This document shows positions 19,003 to 26,882 of a DNA stretch of 64,000 nt, in pieces (the stretch's first letter is position 1; each line of letters begins with the position of its first letter). Source of the stretch: Alitabrizicola rongguiensis (GTDB lineage: Bacteria; Pseudomonadota; Alphaproteobacteria; Rhodobacterales; Rhodobacteraceae); assembly GCF_021491355.1 (NCBI RefSeq), contig NZ_JAKENF010000002.1, forward strand, positions 620,001 through 684,000. Direction: 5' to 3'. Below the pieces are notes generated by a model that saw nothing but the letters and a program-made list of their open reading frames with translations, searched no databases and was not told the DNA's origin. The position numbers were made by a program, and so were the translations under genes.

Positions 19003-20483
19003 CAGATCAGCCCGTCCAGCGCTGCCACCGCGACGCTGGCCTGTTCCACATCGTCGAAGGGATAGACATGCCCGGCGATCGTCTGTCCGCTTTCATGGCC
19101 CTTCCCGGCCACCAGCAGCGCGTCGCCGGGGCCAAGCGCGTCGACGCCGCGCAGGATCGCCTCGGCCCGGTCGCCGACCTCGTTCGCCTCGGGACAGGCT
19201 TCCATGATCTGCGCCCGGATCGAAGCCGGATCCTCCGATCGCGGGTTGTCGTCGGTGACGAAGAGGATGTCGGCATTCTCGGCAGCAGCCTTGCCCATCA
19301 GAGGGCGCTTGGACCGGTCTCGGTCGCCGCCTGCGCCGAAGACGACGACGATCCGACCCATGACATGCGGCCGCAGGGCCTTGAGCGCGGTCTCGATTGC
19401 ATCGGGGGTATGAGCGTAATCGACGAAGACGCTTGCGCCATTCTTGCGCCGACCGGCCAGTTGCATCCGGCCTCGCACGGTTGAAAGCTGCGGCAGGACC
19501 GAGAAGACGTCTCCGGGGGCCGAGCCCGAACCGATGGCAAGTCCCGCGGCCACTGCCACGTTCTCGGCCTGGAAGCCGCCGATCAGGTTCAGGCGAACCT
19601 GATGGGGTGTGCCTTTCCAGGCGAACCGGACATCCTGCCCGGTCGCATCGAAGCGCTGGCCCAGGATACGCAGGTCGGCATCCTCGCCATGGCCGGTGCG
19701 GATGATCTTCTGCCCGCGCGCCGTTGCGATCAGCGCCAGGTCGATGCTCTTGGGATCATTCGTGTTCAGAACCGCCGTGCCGTCCTCGGGCAGGACCCGG
19801 GTGAAAAGTCCCGCCTTTGCCGCGAAATAGGCCTCGAACGTGCCGTGATAGTCGAGGTGGTCCTGGGTGAAGTTGGTGAATCCCGCCGCCTTGAGCCGCA
19901 CGGCGTCAAGCCGGCGCTGGTCCAGCCCATGCGAAGAGGCTTCCATCGCTGCATGCGTAATTCCGGCGTCGGCCGCTTCGGCCAGCAGGCGGTGCAGGGT
20001 AATGGGCTCGGGCGTGGTATGGCCCGAAGGAGCGTCCCATGCCCCTTCGACCCCGGTTGTACCGATGTTGATCGCGGGCAGCCCGAGCGCTGACCATATC
20101 TGACGGGTGAAGGTGGCGACGCTTGTCTTGCCGTTGGTGCCGGTGACCGCGACCATGGTCTCGGGCTGGCGGCCGAACCAAAGCGCGGCGGCGAAGGACA
20201 GCGCCTCGCGCGCATCCTCGGCCACGACAAGCGCGACGGTCGCGATCCCCGGCAGGCCCTGAGCGAGCCGTGCGCCTTCGGCATCCGTCAGCACTGCTAC
20301 CGCGCCAAGATCCAGGGCGGCGGAGATGAAGGCTGCGCCATGCGCCTTGCTCCCCGGCAGCGCCGCGAACAGATATCCGGGACGCACCGCGCGGCTGTCC
20401 ACCGCCAGCCCGGTGATCCGCGCCTCGCGCCCGCCGCGGGCCGTCAGGCCCAGTTCGGCGAGGGATTTCACGACTTGGGTCAT
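19002..20483 (-). CDS. murE: UDP-N-acetylmuramoyl-L-alanyl-D-glutamate--2,6-diaminopimelate ligase
   Basis: MurE adds meso-diaminopimelate to the stem peptide. The 493-residue protein has SRAVRPGYLFAA, the P-loop TGTNGKT (114-120), NFTQDHLDYH, and DNPRSEDP at about residue 405, the motif that marks DAP rather than lysine specificity, as expected for a Gram-negative wall. An in-frame GTG lies six bases upstream of the chosen ATG; a GGAG lies at good distance from the ATG. It starts 24 bases after ftsI and overlaps murF. Confidence 0.97.
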   Translation of the reverse strand: MTQVVKSLAELGLTARGGREARITGLAVDSRAVRPGYLFAALPGSKAHGAAFISAALDLGAVAVLTDAEGARLAQGLPGIATVALVVAEDAREALSFAAALWFGRQPETMVAVTGTNGKTSVATFTRQIWSALGLPAINIGTTGVEGAWDAPSGHTTPEPITLHRLLAEAADAGITHAAMEASSHGLDQRRLDAVRLKAAGFTNFTQDHLDYHGTFEAYFAAKAGLFTRVLPEDGTAVLNTNDPKSIDLALIATARGQKIIRTGHGEDADLRILGQRFDATGQDVRFAWKGTPHQVRLNLIGGFQAENVAVAAGLAIGSGSAPGDVFSVLPQLSTVRGRMQLAGRRKNGASVFVDYAHTPDAIETALKALRPHVMGRIVVVFGAGGDRDRSKRPLMGKAAAENADILFVTDDNPRSEDPASIRAQIMEACPEANEVGDRAEAILRGVDALGPGDALLVAGKGHESGQTIAGHVYPFDDVEQASVAVAALDGLI

Positions 20484-20507
20484 TGGCACGGCGCTCCAGC
20501 TTTGGGG

Positions 20508-22295
20508 TCAGTTGCTGGCGAGTGTTACCTCGGTGGCAGAGGCGGTTTCAACCTCGGGCCGGAGCCCGAGCAACGGCGCGACGCGGCGGATCACCTCGGC
20601 GGCGACCGGCACGGCTGTCCAGCCGGCGGTGCGGCGCACCTGCGACCCGACGATCTCCATCGGTTCGTCCAGCGTCAGGATCAGAACGTATTTCGGGTTG
20701 GTCGAGGGGAAGGTACAGGCGAAGGTGTTCACCACCTTGTCGTGATAGTAGCCGCCGCCCTTCTTGGGCTTGTCGGCGGTTCCTGTCTTGCCGGCGACGG
20801 AGTAGCCCGGAACATCCCCGAGGCTGGCCGTCCCTTCGGTCACAACGCCGCGAAGCATCGCGACCGCCTCTTGCGAGGTCTTGGGCGAGATGATGCGCGG
20901 TCCATTTTCGACGACATCGGACTTGAGCAATGTGGGCCGCACCAGAGTGCCGCCATTGGCGATGGTGGCATAGGCCGCAGCAAGGTGCATCGGGCTGGCC
21001 GAGATGCCATGGCCATAGGCGGTGGTGATGGTGGTGATGTCCGGCCAGCGCGAGGGGACCAGCGGCTTGGCATAGGGCGCCTCGATCAACTCGACCGGGG
21101 TCGGATCGAAAAAGCCGAGCGATTTCAGGAAGGCTTGCTGCCTTACCCCGCCAATCATCAGGGCCAGCCGGGCGGCACCGACGTTCGAGGATTTCACGAT
21201 CATGTTGCGGACCGACAGCAGCGGCCCGTAATTGTGGTTCTCGAATTCCTTGATCTTGAACTTGCCCCAGATCATCGGAGCATCGGCGTCGATCATCGTT
21301 TCGGGGTTCACGAGACCAAGGTCCAACGCCTGGGCTGCCGCGAATATCTTGAAGGTCGAACCCAGCTCATACACCCCCTGTACCGCGCGGTTGAACAGCG
21401 GGCTATCGGCGGGGTCGCCTTTGACCATCGGCTGCGGACGGTCGTTCGGATCGAAATCGGGAAGAGAAACCAGCGACAGGACCTCGCCTGTCCGAATGTC
21501 CAGAAGGACGGCGGCGGCGCCCTTGGCCTGCATCATCTTCATGCCGCCTTCCAGCACTTCCTGCACGGTGGCCTGCACCGTGAGGTCAAGCGACAACGCC
21601 ACCGGCTTGCCGGCATTGGCCGGATCGCGCAGACGGGCGTCGAGCGCCTTTTCGATGCCGGCGGTGCCTATCACCTCGGCCGAATTCACGCCTTCAGCGC
21701 CGAAACTCGTGCCGCCAAGAACATGCGCGGCAAGACGCCCGTTCGGATAAAGCCGCATCTCGCGCGGGCCGAACAGCAGGCCGGGATCGCCAATGTCATG
21801 AACCTGCTGCATCTGTTCGGGGGACAACTTCTTCTTGATCCAGAGGAAGCTGCGGCCATCGGTGAAGCGGGCAAGAAGCTGCTTCTCGTCGAGGTCGGGG
21901 AAGATGCCGACCAGTTCATGCGCCACGCGGGCCGGATCAACCATGTCCTTGGGCTGGGCGTAAAGCGAATGGGTCAGGATATTGGTCGCAAGGATGCGAC
22001 CGTTGCGGTCGGTGAGATCGGCGCGCTGCGCCTCGATCTGGGCGCCGGAGCTGGCGTTGCGCGGTTCGGTCGGCATCGTCGCCGCCATCATCCCCATCCG
22101 TGCCCCGATGCTGGTGAAGGCCATGGTGAAGGCCACCCCCAGCAGGAGCAGACGACCCTGAGCGCGCGCACGCGCGCGGTCGTGGGTCTGCTTCTGGCGA
22201 AGACGGATGTTCTCGCGTTCGATCGTGTCGGGATTTTCGCCACGCGCACGGGCGGACAGGATGCGGGCAAGGGGGCGCAGCGGAATGCGGGTCAT
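20508..22295 (-). CDS. ftsI: Peptidoglycan D,D-transpeptidase FtsI (penicillin-binding protein 3)
   Basis: FtsI cross-links septal peptidoglycan in the periplasm. The 595-residue protein has a short cytoplasmic N-terminus, one membrane helix (~49-71), a pedestal domain, and the transpeptidase domain with the catalytic triad motifs STFK (Ser313, Lys316), SSN (369-371) and KTG (503-505). Its start overlaps the ftsL stop by four bases, so the membrane partner and the enzyme are probably made together. Confidence 0.97.
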   Translation of the reverse strand: MTRIPLRPLARILSARARGENPDTIERENIRLRQKQTHDRARARAQGRLLLLGVAFTMAFTSIGARMGMMAATMPTEPRNASSGAQIEAQRADLTDRNGRILATNILTHSLYAQPKDMVDPARVAHELVGIFPDLDEKQLLARFTDGRSFLWIKKKLSPEQMQQVHDIGDPGLLFGPREMRLYPNGRLAAHVLGGTSFGAEGVNSAEVIGTAGIEKALDARLRDPANAGKPVALSLDLTVQATVQEVLEGGMKMMQAKGAAAVLLDIRTGEVLSLVSLPDFDPNDRPQPMVKGDPADSPLFNRAVQGVYELGSTFKIFAAAQALDLGLVNPETMIDADAPMIWGKFKIKEFENHNYGPLLSVRNMIVKSSNVGAARLALMIGGVRQQAFLKSLGFFDPTPVELIEAPYAKPLVPSRWPDITTITTAYGHGISASPMHLAAAYATIANGGTLVRPTLLKSDVVENGPRIISPKTSQEAVAMLRGVVTEGTASLGDVPGYSVAGKTGTADKPKKGGGYYHDKVVNTFACTFPSTNPKYVLILTLDEPMEIVGSQVRRTAGWTAVPVAAEVIRRVAPLLGLRPEVETASATEVTLASN

Positions 22296-22678
22296 GGAAT
22301 CTGCACCTCATTGGTCGGCACGATGTCGAGCTGGCCCTGCACCGAAATCGGGGCCGAAAGGGAGAGATCGGACGGCAGCGAGGCCGCCGGCGGCGGCGGA
22401 TAGGGAATATCCTTGGCGTCCCCGAACTGCGACGGCTCCATCGGCAGAAGCCCCAGCTTGTCGAAACTGATGGCGGCGAGTTCGCGAATCCGGTCGGGGC
22501 GGTTCAGATAGGCCCACTCCGCCTTCTGCATCGCGAGTTCATCGCGAAGGTCGGCGATCTCGTTCTGAAGCCGGTCGACGTTCCGGAGCGCGTCCTGGGT
22601 GGCATAGTTCTCGCGATAGGCCCAGAAGGCCAGCCCCATGACAGCAAGGAACGAGACGGCATAGAGGACGGAACGCAT
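22292..22678 (-). CDS. ftsL: Cell division protein FtsL
   Basis: A 128-residue bitopic membrane protein. Residues ~3-20 form the single membrane helix, and residues ~25-60 form a coiled coil (DALRNVDRLQNEIADLRDEL region, shown trimmed) typical of FtsL, which bridges FtsQ/FtsB to FtsI and FtsW. Sequence is poorly conserved in the family, so position is the stronger evidence: it lies between rsmH (one-base overlap) and ftsI (four-base overlap). A proline-rich C-terminal tail (IPYPPPPAAS) follows the coil. Confidence 0.9.
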   Translation of the reverse strand: MRSVLYAVSFLAVMGLAFWAYRENYATQDALRNVDRLQNEIADLRDELAMQKAEWAYLNRPDRIRELAAISFDKLGLLPMEPSQFGDAKDIPYPPPPAASLPSDLSLSAPISVQGQLDIVPTNEVQIP

Positions 22679-23679
22679 TACCGGCGACCTTTGCGCTGAA
22701 GAAGGGGGACACCTAGCGCGGCGGGATCGACCTGACCCGCCGGGGCATCGGTGCGCTGTGCAACGCGGAGCTTTGCAGACCGGGCGCGGGGGTTCTCGGC
22801 CAATTCCTCATCGTCCGGACCGACCGCCCGGCGCGTCACCAGTTGAAAGCGCGGTTTGTCGGGGCTGTTGGCAGGGGCGTAGCGGTTGCTTTGCGCCTCG
22901 CCACCAGAGCGCAGTTGCAGGAAGCGCTTCACGACGCGATCCTCGAGAGAGTGGAAGGTGACGACGGCCAGCATGCCCCCCGGCCTAAGCGCCCTTTCAG
23001 CTGCCATCAGGCCTTCCGCGAGTTCTTCGAACTCGGCGTTCACGGCGATGCGGATAGCCTGGAAACTGCGCGTTGCGGGATGGCTTTGCCCGGGTTTCGG
23101 GCGAGGCAGGCAGCGGGCCACGATCTCGGCCAGACGCAGGGTTGTCTCGATCCGCGCTTCGCCGCGGGCCGCCACGATCGCCCGTGCAATCCGGCGCGAT
23201 GCGCGTTCCTCTCCATAGAGATAGAGGATGTCGGCCAACACCTCTTCCGAGGCTGTGTTGACCAGATCGGCGGCACTGTCACCCGACTGGCTCATCCGCA
23301 TGTCGAGAGGGCCATCCTTGAGGAAGGAGAATCCGCGCTCGGCCTGGTCGAGTTGCATGGACGACACGCCGAGGTCCAGCACCACGCCATCGACCGGACC
23401 GTCCGCAACAGTGTCGAGGTCCGAGAAGGTTCCGGCAACGAGCCGCAGCCGCTGGCCATAGGTCGCCGACCACCCCGCCGCCATTTCAAGTGCCAGCGGA
23501 TCACGGTCGATCCCGATGACCTGATCCGCCCCGGCCTCGAGCAGGCCGCGCGCATAGCCACCCGCACCGAAGGTGCCATCGATCCAGATGCCGTGAACGG
23601 GAGATACCGCCTGCAGAAGCGGGCGCAGGAGAACGGGGATATGCGGCGGGCGGGCGTCGGCGGGACCGCTCGTCACCAT
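22678..23679 (-). CDS. rsmH: 16S rRNA (cytosine-1402-N4)-methyltransferase
   Basis: RsmH (MraW) methylates C1402 of 16S rRNA with S-adenosylmethionine. The 333 residues include [13 protein letters not shown] at the N-terminus, the SAM-binding [17 protein letters not shown] region, [18 protein letters not shown], and the C-terminal [16 protein letters not shown] at 23679 is chosen because GGAGG sits seven bases upstream; an in-frame GTG six bases earlier is too close to it. The start lies three bases downstream of the mraZ stop. Confidence 0.97.
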   Translation of the reverse strand: MVTSGPADARPPHIPVLLRPLLQAVSPVHGIWIDGTFGAGGYARGLLEAGADQVIGIDRDPLALEMAAGWSATYGQRLRLVAGTFSDLDTVADGPVDGVVLDLGVSSMQLDQAERGFSFLKDGPLDMRMSQSGDSAADLVNTASEEVLADILYLYGEERASRRIARAIVAARGEARIETTLRLAEIVARCLPRPKPGQSHPATRSFQAIRIAVNAEFEELAEGLMAAERALRPGGMLAVVTFHSLEDRVVKRFLQLRSGGEAQSNRYAPANSPDKPRFQLVTRRAVGPDDEELAENPRARSAKLRVAQRTDAPAGQVDPAALGVPLLQRKGRR

Positions 23680-23681
23680 GC

Positions 23682-24221
23682 TCACGCCTCCGGATCCGGC
23701 AGGAGTGACAGGATATCGAGCCCCTCTGCCAGTTCTTCCATTTCTTCAAGGGATTGCGCCGCGATCTCATCCTCGTAGGCGTCGCGCTTCCAAAGCTGGA
23801 AGGTTTCCAGCGCGCCGGCGAACATCGCCTCGAACCCGCCGGAAAATTCCTCGGGCGCGGCACCGATCTTTTCGCGCACCTTCTGCGGCAGCACGATCCG
23901 ACCGTCCTCGTCAACCTCTACGGTGACCGACAGGGTGATGAGGTTACGCTCGAGCGCCCGGCGACGAGGCGAACCCTTGGGAAGGCGCGCGATCAGCGCC
24001 TCGACCCGTTTCATCTCGTTGATCGGGTAGCATTCGACGAAACGGCGGCGCTCGTCGCCATAGACCATGATCACGCGCGGGCGGGGGCTTTCGGGCCAGG
24101 AGGGATCGCCATTTTCCAGGACGCGACGGAAGGCGGCGGGGATCGAGACCCTCGCTTTGGCGTCCACCTTCTGGACGACCTCGCCTCTGAAGCTCTCCGC
24201 CACGCTGTGCGGCTCCTTCAC
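23682..24221 (-). CDS. mraZ: Transcriptional regulator MraZ
   Basis: MraZ is a SpoVT/AbrB-fold DNA-binding protein that controls the dcw operon from its own promoter. The product from GTG 24221 is 179 residues, with [23 protein letters not shown] (trimmed) forming the first fold unit and [17 protein letters not shown] the second. The frame is open further upstream, but that part includes a palindrome and looks untranslated. Candidate MraZ sites lie 280-620 bases upstream. It is the first gene of the operon. Confidence 0.92.
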   Translation of the reverse strand: MKEPHSVAESFRGEVVQKVDAKARVSIPAAFRRVLENGDPSWPESPRPRVIMVYGDERRRFVECYPINEMKRVEALIARLPKGSPRRRALERNLITLSVTVEVDEDGRIVLPQKVREKIGAAPEEFSGGFEAMFAGALETFQLWKRDAYEDEIAAQSLEEMEELAEGLDILSLLPDPEA

Positions 24222-24281
24222 TCGCGCCCCGCCCTTGCGTCGGGGTCTTGTCCCTCGTTTGCCCGGCCCTGAAACGGACAA

Positions 24282-24317
24282 CGGCGGATCGGGACTGCTG
24301 CCACGCCCGATCCGCCG
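24282..24317 (-). other. Perfect 12-bp inverted repeat in the mraZ leader
   Basis: CGGCGGATCGGG at 24282-24293 is matched exactly by its complement at 24306-24317, with a 12-base loop. It lies 60-95 bases upstream of the GTG chosen for mraZ, so the mRNA leader could form a strong hairpin. No U-tract follows, so it is not an ordinary terminator. A role in transcript stability, pausing or translation is possible but unproven. Confidence 0.6.
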
Positions 24318-24494
24318 CCCTCGTCCCATCGCTGGGTCCGTCCAGCTGCGCGCGCCACCTGGGGGGATGTCTGCTCGCTCGCGCGCCGGATCTCAGTTTT
24401 TCGAAAGCGGCGGCTGCCTGTATGAAACCTGACTTTCGCCTGTTCGGGGTCTTGGCTGCCCCTGCTTGTCATTCGCTGCCGCCTTCGATGGACA

Positions 24495-24519
24495 AGGGAT
24501 GCCATGGGAAAGCATGGGA
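24495..24519. promoter_or_regulatory. Candidate MraZ operator: three 10-bp-spaced (T/A)GGGA repeats
   Basis: On the plus strand AGGGA (24495), TGGGA (24505) and TGGGA (24515) recur with exact 10-bp spacing; the last two share a ten-base direct repeat TGGGAAAGCA. MraZ is known in E. coli to bind TGGGN repeats separated by five bases upstream of mraZ, which is this spacing. The repeats point opposite to mraZ transcription and lie about 275 bases before the GTG. Confidence 0.6.
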
Positions 24520-24562
24520 AAGCAAACCCTTTCTTTGGTGTCTTTCAGCAGGAACTCAGCGG

Positions 24563-24592
24563 AGTATCGCTAACGCGCTTGTGATTAGACAA
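24563..24592 (-). promoter_or_regulatory. Possible mraZ (dcw) promoter
   Basis: On the minus strand TTGTCT (24592-24587) and GATACT (24568-24563) are separated by 18 bases, an acceptable sigma-70-type promoter. The start of transcription would be near 24556, leaving a leader of about 330 bases and placing the 24495-24519 repeats just downstream of the start. It is only a sequence match. Confidence 0.3.
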
Positions 24593-24676
24593 GATTCTGA
24601 GAAGCTTAGCCCACAAATCGGAGTCATCTGAGCACAAGGCACAAGATATAGATCCACGTTACGCTCAACCACAAAA

Positions 24677-24691
24677 TCCCATGAATTCCCA
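24677..24691 (-). promoter_or_regulatory. Second candidate MraZ box pair
   Basis: Read on the minus strand, TGGGA occurs twice (24691-24687 and 24681-24677) with the same 10-bp spacing as the cluster at 24495. This pair is oriented with mraZ. A third, weaker pair (TGGGA plus CGGGA, 24823-24837) lies next to the mrp gene end. The rest of the 24222-24851 gap shows no gene. Confidence 0.45.
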
Positions 24692-24822
24692 GATATATGT
24701 CTCGCCCCAGGCCGCCCTGCTGAAGAGTGGAGAACAAACAACGAATATGAGGAGGACACGCAGCGAATCACGGCGCGTCACGCGTCAGTGATTCGGCGTG
24801 TCGCTCACCTGGAAGGGGCAAA

Positions 24823-24837
24823 TCCCATGATTTCCCG
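24823..24837 (-). promoter_or_regulatory. Third, weaker TGGGA-type repeat pair
   Basis: On the minus strand CGGGA (24837-24833) and TGGGA (24827-24823) are again 10 bp apart, flanked by the same kind of A/T-rich bases as the pair at 24677-24691. It lies only 15 bases beyond the mrp stop codon and about 600 bases upstream of mraZ, so a role in mraZ control is less certain. Confidence 0.3.
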
Positions 24838-24851
24838 TGCGGCTCGGGCCC

Positions 24852-25919
24852 TCAGGCCATGCCGCCGGCCACCAGTCCCGCCGCGATCCGCGCATAGGCG
24901 TCAGCCGCCGGCCCTTCGCCCGCCGCGACCGGGGTGCCGCTGTCACCTGCGAGCCGCACATCGAGACTCAATGGCAATTCCCCGAGGAAGGGCAGCCCCA
25001 GCTGCTTGGCCTCGGCCCGTACGCCGCCATGGCCGAAGATATGCTCCTCATGGCCGCAATTGGGGCAAATGAAGGTCGACATATTCTCGATCAACCCCAG
25101 GACAGGGGTGTTGAGCTTGCGGAACATGTCGAGCGCCTTGCGCGCGTCGAGCAGAGCGACGTCCTGCGGCGTCGAGACCACGATCGCCCCGGTCAGCCTC
25201 GTCCGCTGGCAAAGCGTGAGCTGGATGTCACCGGTGCCCGGTGGCAGATCGACGATCAGCACGTCAAGCCGTCCCCACTCCACCTGGGTCAGCAATTGCT
25301 GAAGCGCCCCCATGATCATGGGGCCCCGCCACACCACCGCCTCGTTCTCCTTGAGCATCAGCCCCATCGACATCATGACGACGCCGTGCGCCTCGAGCGG
25401 CAGGATCGTCTTTCCGTCCGGTGAAGCCGGGCGCTTGCTCACCCCCATCATCCGGGCCTGCGACGGACCATAGATGTCGGCATCGAGCAGCCCCACGCGC
25501 CGCCCCTGCCGCGCCAACGCGACGGCAAGATTTGACGAGACGGTAGATTTGCCCACTCCACCCTTGCCGCTGGCGATCGCGAGGATGCGGTCGACGCCGG
25601 ATACGGGCTGAGGCCCGCCTTGCTGAGGCGTCGGGTGCTGGCCGATCTTCAGGCTCGGGGGTGCCGCCTTGGTCGCCGGTGCCGTCAGCACGATCTGGAC
25701 GGAGGTCACCCCCGGAAGTTCACGCAAGGCTGCCTCGGCGCGCGCACGGGCCGGCTCCAGCGCCTGCGCCGTTGCGGCGTCGGCAACCTCGATGACGAAA
25801 CGCACCAGCCCGGCCTCGACCGTCAAGGCACGGACCAGGTCCCGCGAAACAAAGTCGCCGCCTCCGGGGACGTCGATTCCCGAAAGCACCTTGATCACGG
25901 ACTCACGCGACACCGACAT
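24852..25919 (-). CDS. apbC: Mrp/ApbC-family iron-sulfur carrier ATPase
   Basis: A 355-residue cytoplasmic P-loop ATPase that carries and delivers Fe-S clusters. The N-terminal ~80 residues form a DUF59 (MIP18-like) domain; the P-loop SGKGGVGKST is at 117-126 (deviant Walker A of the Mrp/MinD group), followed by DADIYGPS, DLPPGTGD, and the FICPNCG motif whose CxxC binds the bridging cluster. It lies upstream of the dcw cluster on the same strand, 630 bases from mraZ, and is probably a separate unit. Confidence 0.95.
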   Translation of the reverse strand: MSVSRESVIKVLSGIDVPGGGDFVSRDLVRALTVEAGLVRFVIEVADAATAQALEPARARAEAALRELPGVTSVQIVLTAPATKAAPPSLKIGQHPTPQQGGPQPVSGVDRILAIASGKGGVGKSTVSSNLAVALARQGRRVGLLDADIYGPSQARMMGVSKRPASPDGKTILPLEAHGVVMMSMGLMLKENEAVVWRGPMIMGALQQLLTQVEWGRLDVLIVDLPPGTGDIQLTLCQRTRLTGAIVVSTPQDVALLDARKALDMFRKLNTPVLGLIENMSTFICPNCGHEEHIFGHGGVRAEAKQLGLPFLGELPLSLDVRLAGDSGTPVAAGEGPAADAYARIAAGLVAGGMA

Positions 25920-26055
25920 GGCTGTCTCCCCAGGCTTTGCTTGGGCGAATACGTCGCGCTTTGATCGCGTCAGGGCAAGGCCCGTTCGTACGCTGCACAG
26001 ATTTCAGGCGCGCCAGTCGCCGCAATGTCAAAATTACGTAAAGGAAGCCATGCAC

Positions 26056-26084
26056 TTGCCGCATGGCAGCATTGATGACCTAAC
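26056..26084 (+). promoter_or_regulatory. Possible RpoH-type promoter of the DUF1127-sRNA operon
   Basis: TTGCCG (26056) and CCTAAC (26079) are 17 bases apart and fit loosely the TTG...C-rich -10 pattern of RpoHI/RpoHII promoters in Rhodobacter, where the homologous operon is under RpoHI/RpoHII control. Transcription would start near 26091. The match is weak, and the assignment leans on the known behaviour of the homologous locus. Confidence 0.3.
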
Positions 26085-26169
26085 TTATTGTGCATCTGCA
26101 GCATTGGGTTATGTTTGCCCTAACAGCGCGAAACTAAACAAGCGCACGCGAGACGATAGAGGCAAGACG

Positions 26170-26385
26170 ATGAGCTACGTAACCACTTCCACCGCTGTAC
26201 GCGCCGGCCTTCCGGACCGTCTGTCGGCGATGCGGAAAGCAGTGGCCGACATGCTTCGCAAGCGGCGACTGTACAACCAGACCTTCCGGGAACTCGCGGT
26301 CCTGACCGACCGTGAACTCGCGGACCTCGGCATCAATCGCACGCTGATCCCCGAGATCGCTGCGCAGGCTGCCTACGGCAAGTAG
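26170..26385 (+). CDS. DUF1127 small RNA-associated protein (CcaF1-like)
   Basis: A 71-residue basic protein. The C-terminal half holds the DUF1127 core, RRLYNQTFRELAVLTDRELADLGI with the LxDRxLxDxGI signature (trimmed here). The ATG at 26170 follows AGAGGCAAG. Directly after it come four CCTCCTCCC-loop sRNA units. In Rhodobacter sphaeroides this arrangement is RSP_6037 (CcaF1) with CcsR1-4: one stress-induced transcript processed by RNase E, with CcaF1 affecting sRNA maturation and turnover. The same role is inferred here from the identical layout. Confidence 0.85.
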   Translation: MSYVTTSTAVRAGLPDRLSAMRKAVADMLRKRRLYNQTFRELAVLTDRELADLGINRTLIPEIAAQAAYGK

Positions 26386-26392
26386 GATTATT

Positions 26393-26475
26393 GCTGGACC
26401 CCTCTCCTCCTCCCCGGGGTCCATAGCAAAAGCGGCGGCACTTCTCCTCCTCCCTGGTGCCGCCGCACTTTCTTC
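26393..26475 (+). ncRNA. CcsR/cuckoo-type small RNA, unit 1
   Basis: Two hairpins. The first pairs 26395-26402 with 26416-26423; the second pairs 26432-26441 with 26457-26466 (perfect 10 bp). Each loop exposes CCTCCTCCC (26406-26414 and 26446-26454), which can pair with Shine-Dalgarno-like GGGAGGAGG. The second hairpin is followed by ACTTTCTT. It starts only eight bases after the DUF1127 stop, so it is likely released by processing of that mRNA. Ends are approximate. Confidence 0.85.
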
Positions 26476-26502
26476 GGAAGCCCTTGCTTCCACCGGCGTA
26501 CG

Positions 26503-26575
26503 AAAGGCCCCTCCTCCTCCCTGGGCCGATCGGACCAGCGGCGACCCCCTCCTCCTCCCTGGGGTCGCCGCGCCA
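26503..26575 (+). ncRNA. CcsR/cuckoo-type small RNA, unit 2
   Basis: First hairpin: GGCCC at 26506-26510 with GGGCC at 26523-26527. Second hairpin: 26539-26548 with 26561-26570 (perfect 10 bp, CGGCGACCCC arm). Loops carry CCTCCTCCC at 26513-26521 and 26551-26559. Hairpin starts are 111 bases after those of unit 1. Ends are approximate. Confidence 0.85.
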
Positions 26576-26616
26576 AGATCCGGGGATCGGGCGCAGGCCC
26601 GCCACCCCAAAGCAGA

Positions 26617-26695
26617 TGCGTTCGGCCTTCCTCCTCCCTCGGGCCGGGCGTAGCAGGCGGCGATACCCCTCCTCCTCCCTGGGTGTCGTCGCAGA
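26617..26695 (+). ncRNA. CcsR/cuckoo-type small RNA, unit 3
   Basis: First hairpin pairs 26620-26627 with 26642-26649 (two G-U pairs); second pairs 26659-26668 with 26681-26690 (two G-U pairs). CCTCCTCCC loops lie at 26630-26638 and 26671-26679. The stems differ from the other units in sequence while the loops are unchanged, which shows that structure and loop are what is conserved. Ends are approximate. Confidence 0.85.
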
Positions 26696-26726
26696 CATAC
26701 CGGGCCCATCGGGTCCGAGGGCTACG

Positions 26727-26806
26727 AAGGACCCCTCCTCCTCCCTGGGTCCGACGTGCAGAACGGCGGCGCTCCTCCTCCTCCCTGAGCGCCGCCGTTT
26801 CCTTTT
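26727..26806 (+). ncRNA. CcsR/cuckoo-type small RNA, unit 4
   Basis: First hairpin pairs 26729-26734 with 26747-26752; second pairs 26762-26774 with 26787-26799, a perfect 13-bp stem followed by CCTTTTCC, which probably ends the whole transcript. Loops show CCTCCTCCC at 26737-26745 and 26777-26785. This is the last unit before the transporter gene. Ends are approximate. Confidence 0.85.
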
Positions 26807-26882
26807 CCGCCCCCGTTGATTGCCTTCCGATTGCAACTCTGCCGCCACCCGCTAAAGGTCGGGCGAAAAGCAGGAGTTCGTG

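Noticed and set aside
24222-24660. RNase P RNA gene upstream of mraZ
   Set aside because: A stretch like GGCGAAAGTCAGG on the minus strand loosely recalls the conserved P4 region, but it differs at near-invariant bases and no matching 3' ACAGAA-type segment was found.
26395-26799. CRISPR-like array
   Set aside because: The repeated unit is a 9-base loop inside differing stems, not identical direct repeats with unique spacers, and no cas genes are near.
26134-26848. Repetitive Arg/Glu/Gly proteins on the minus strand
   Set aside because: These frames are the antisense reading of the CCTCCTCCC loops and stems; the repeats come from the sRNA array.
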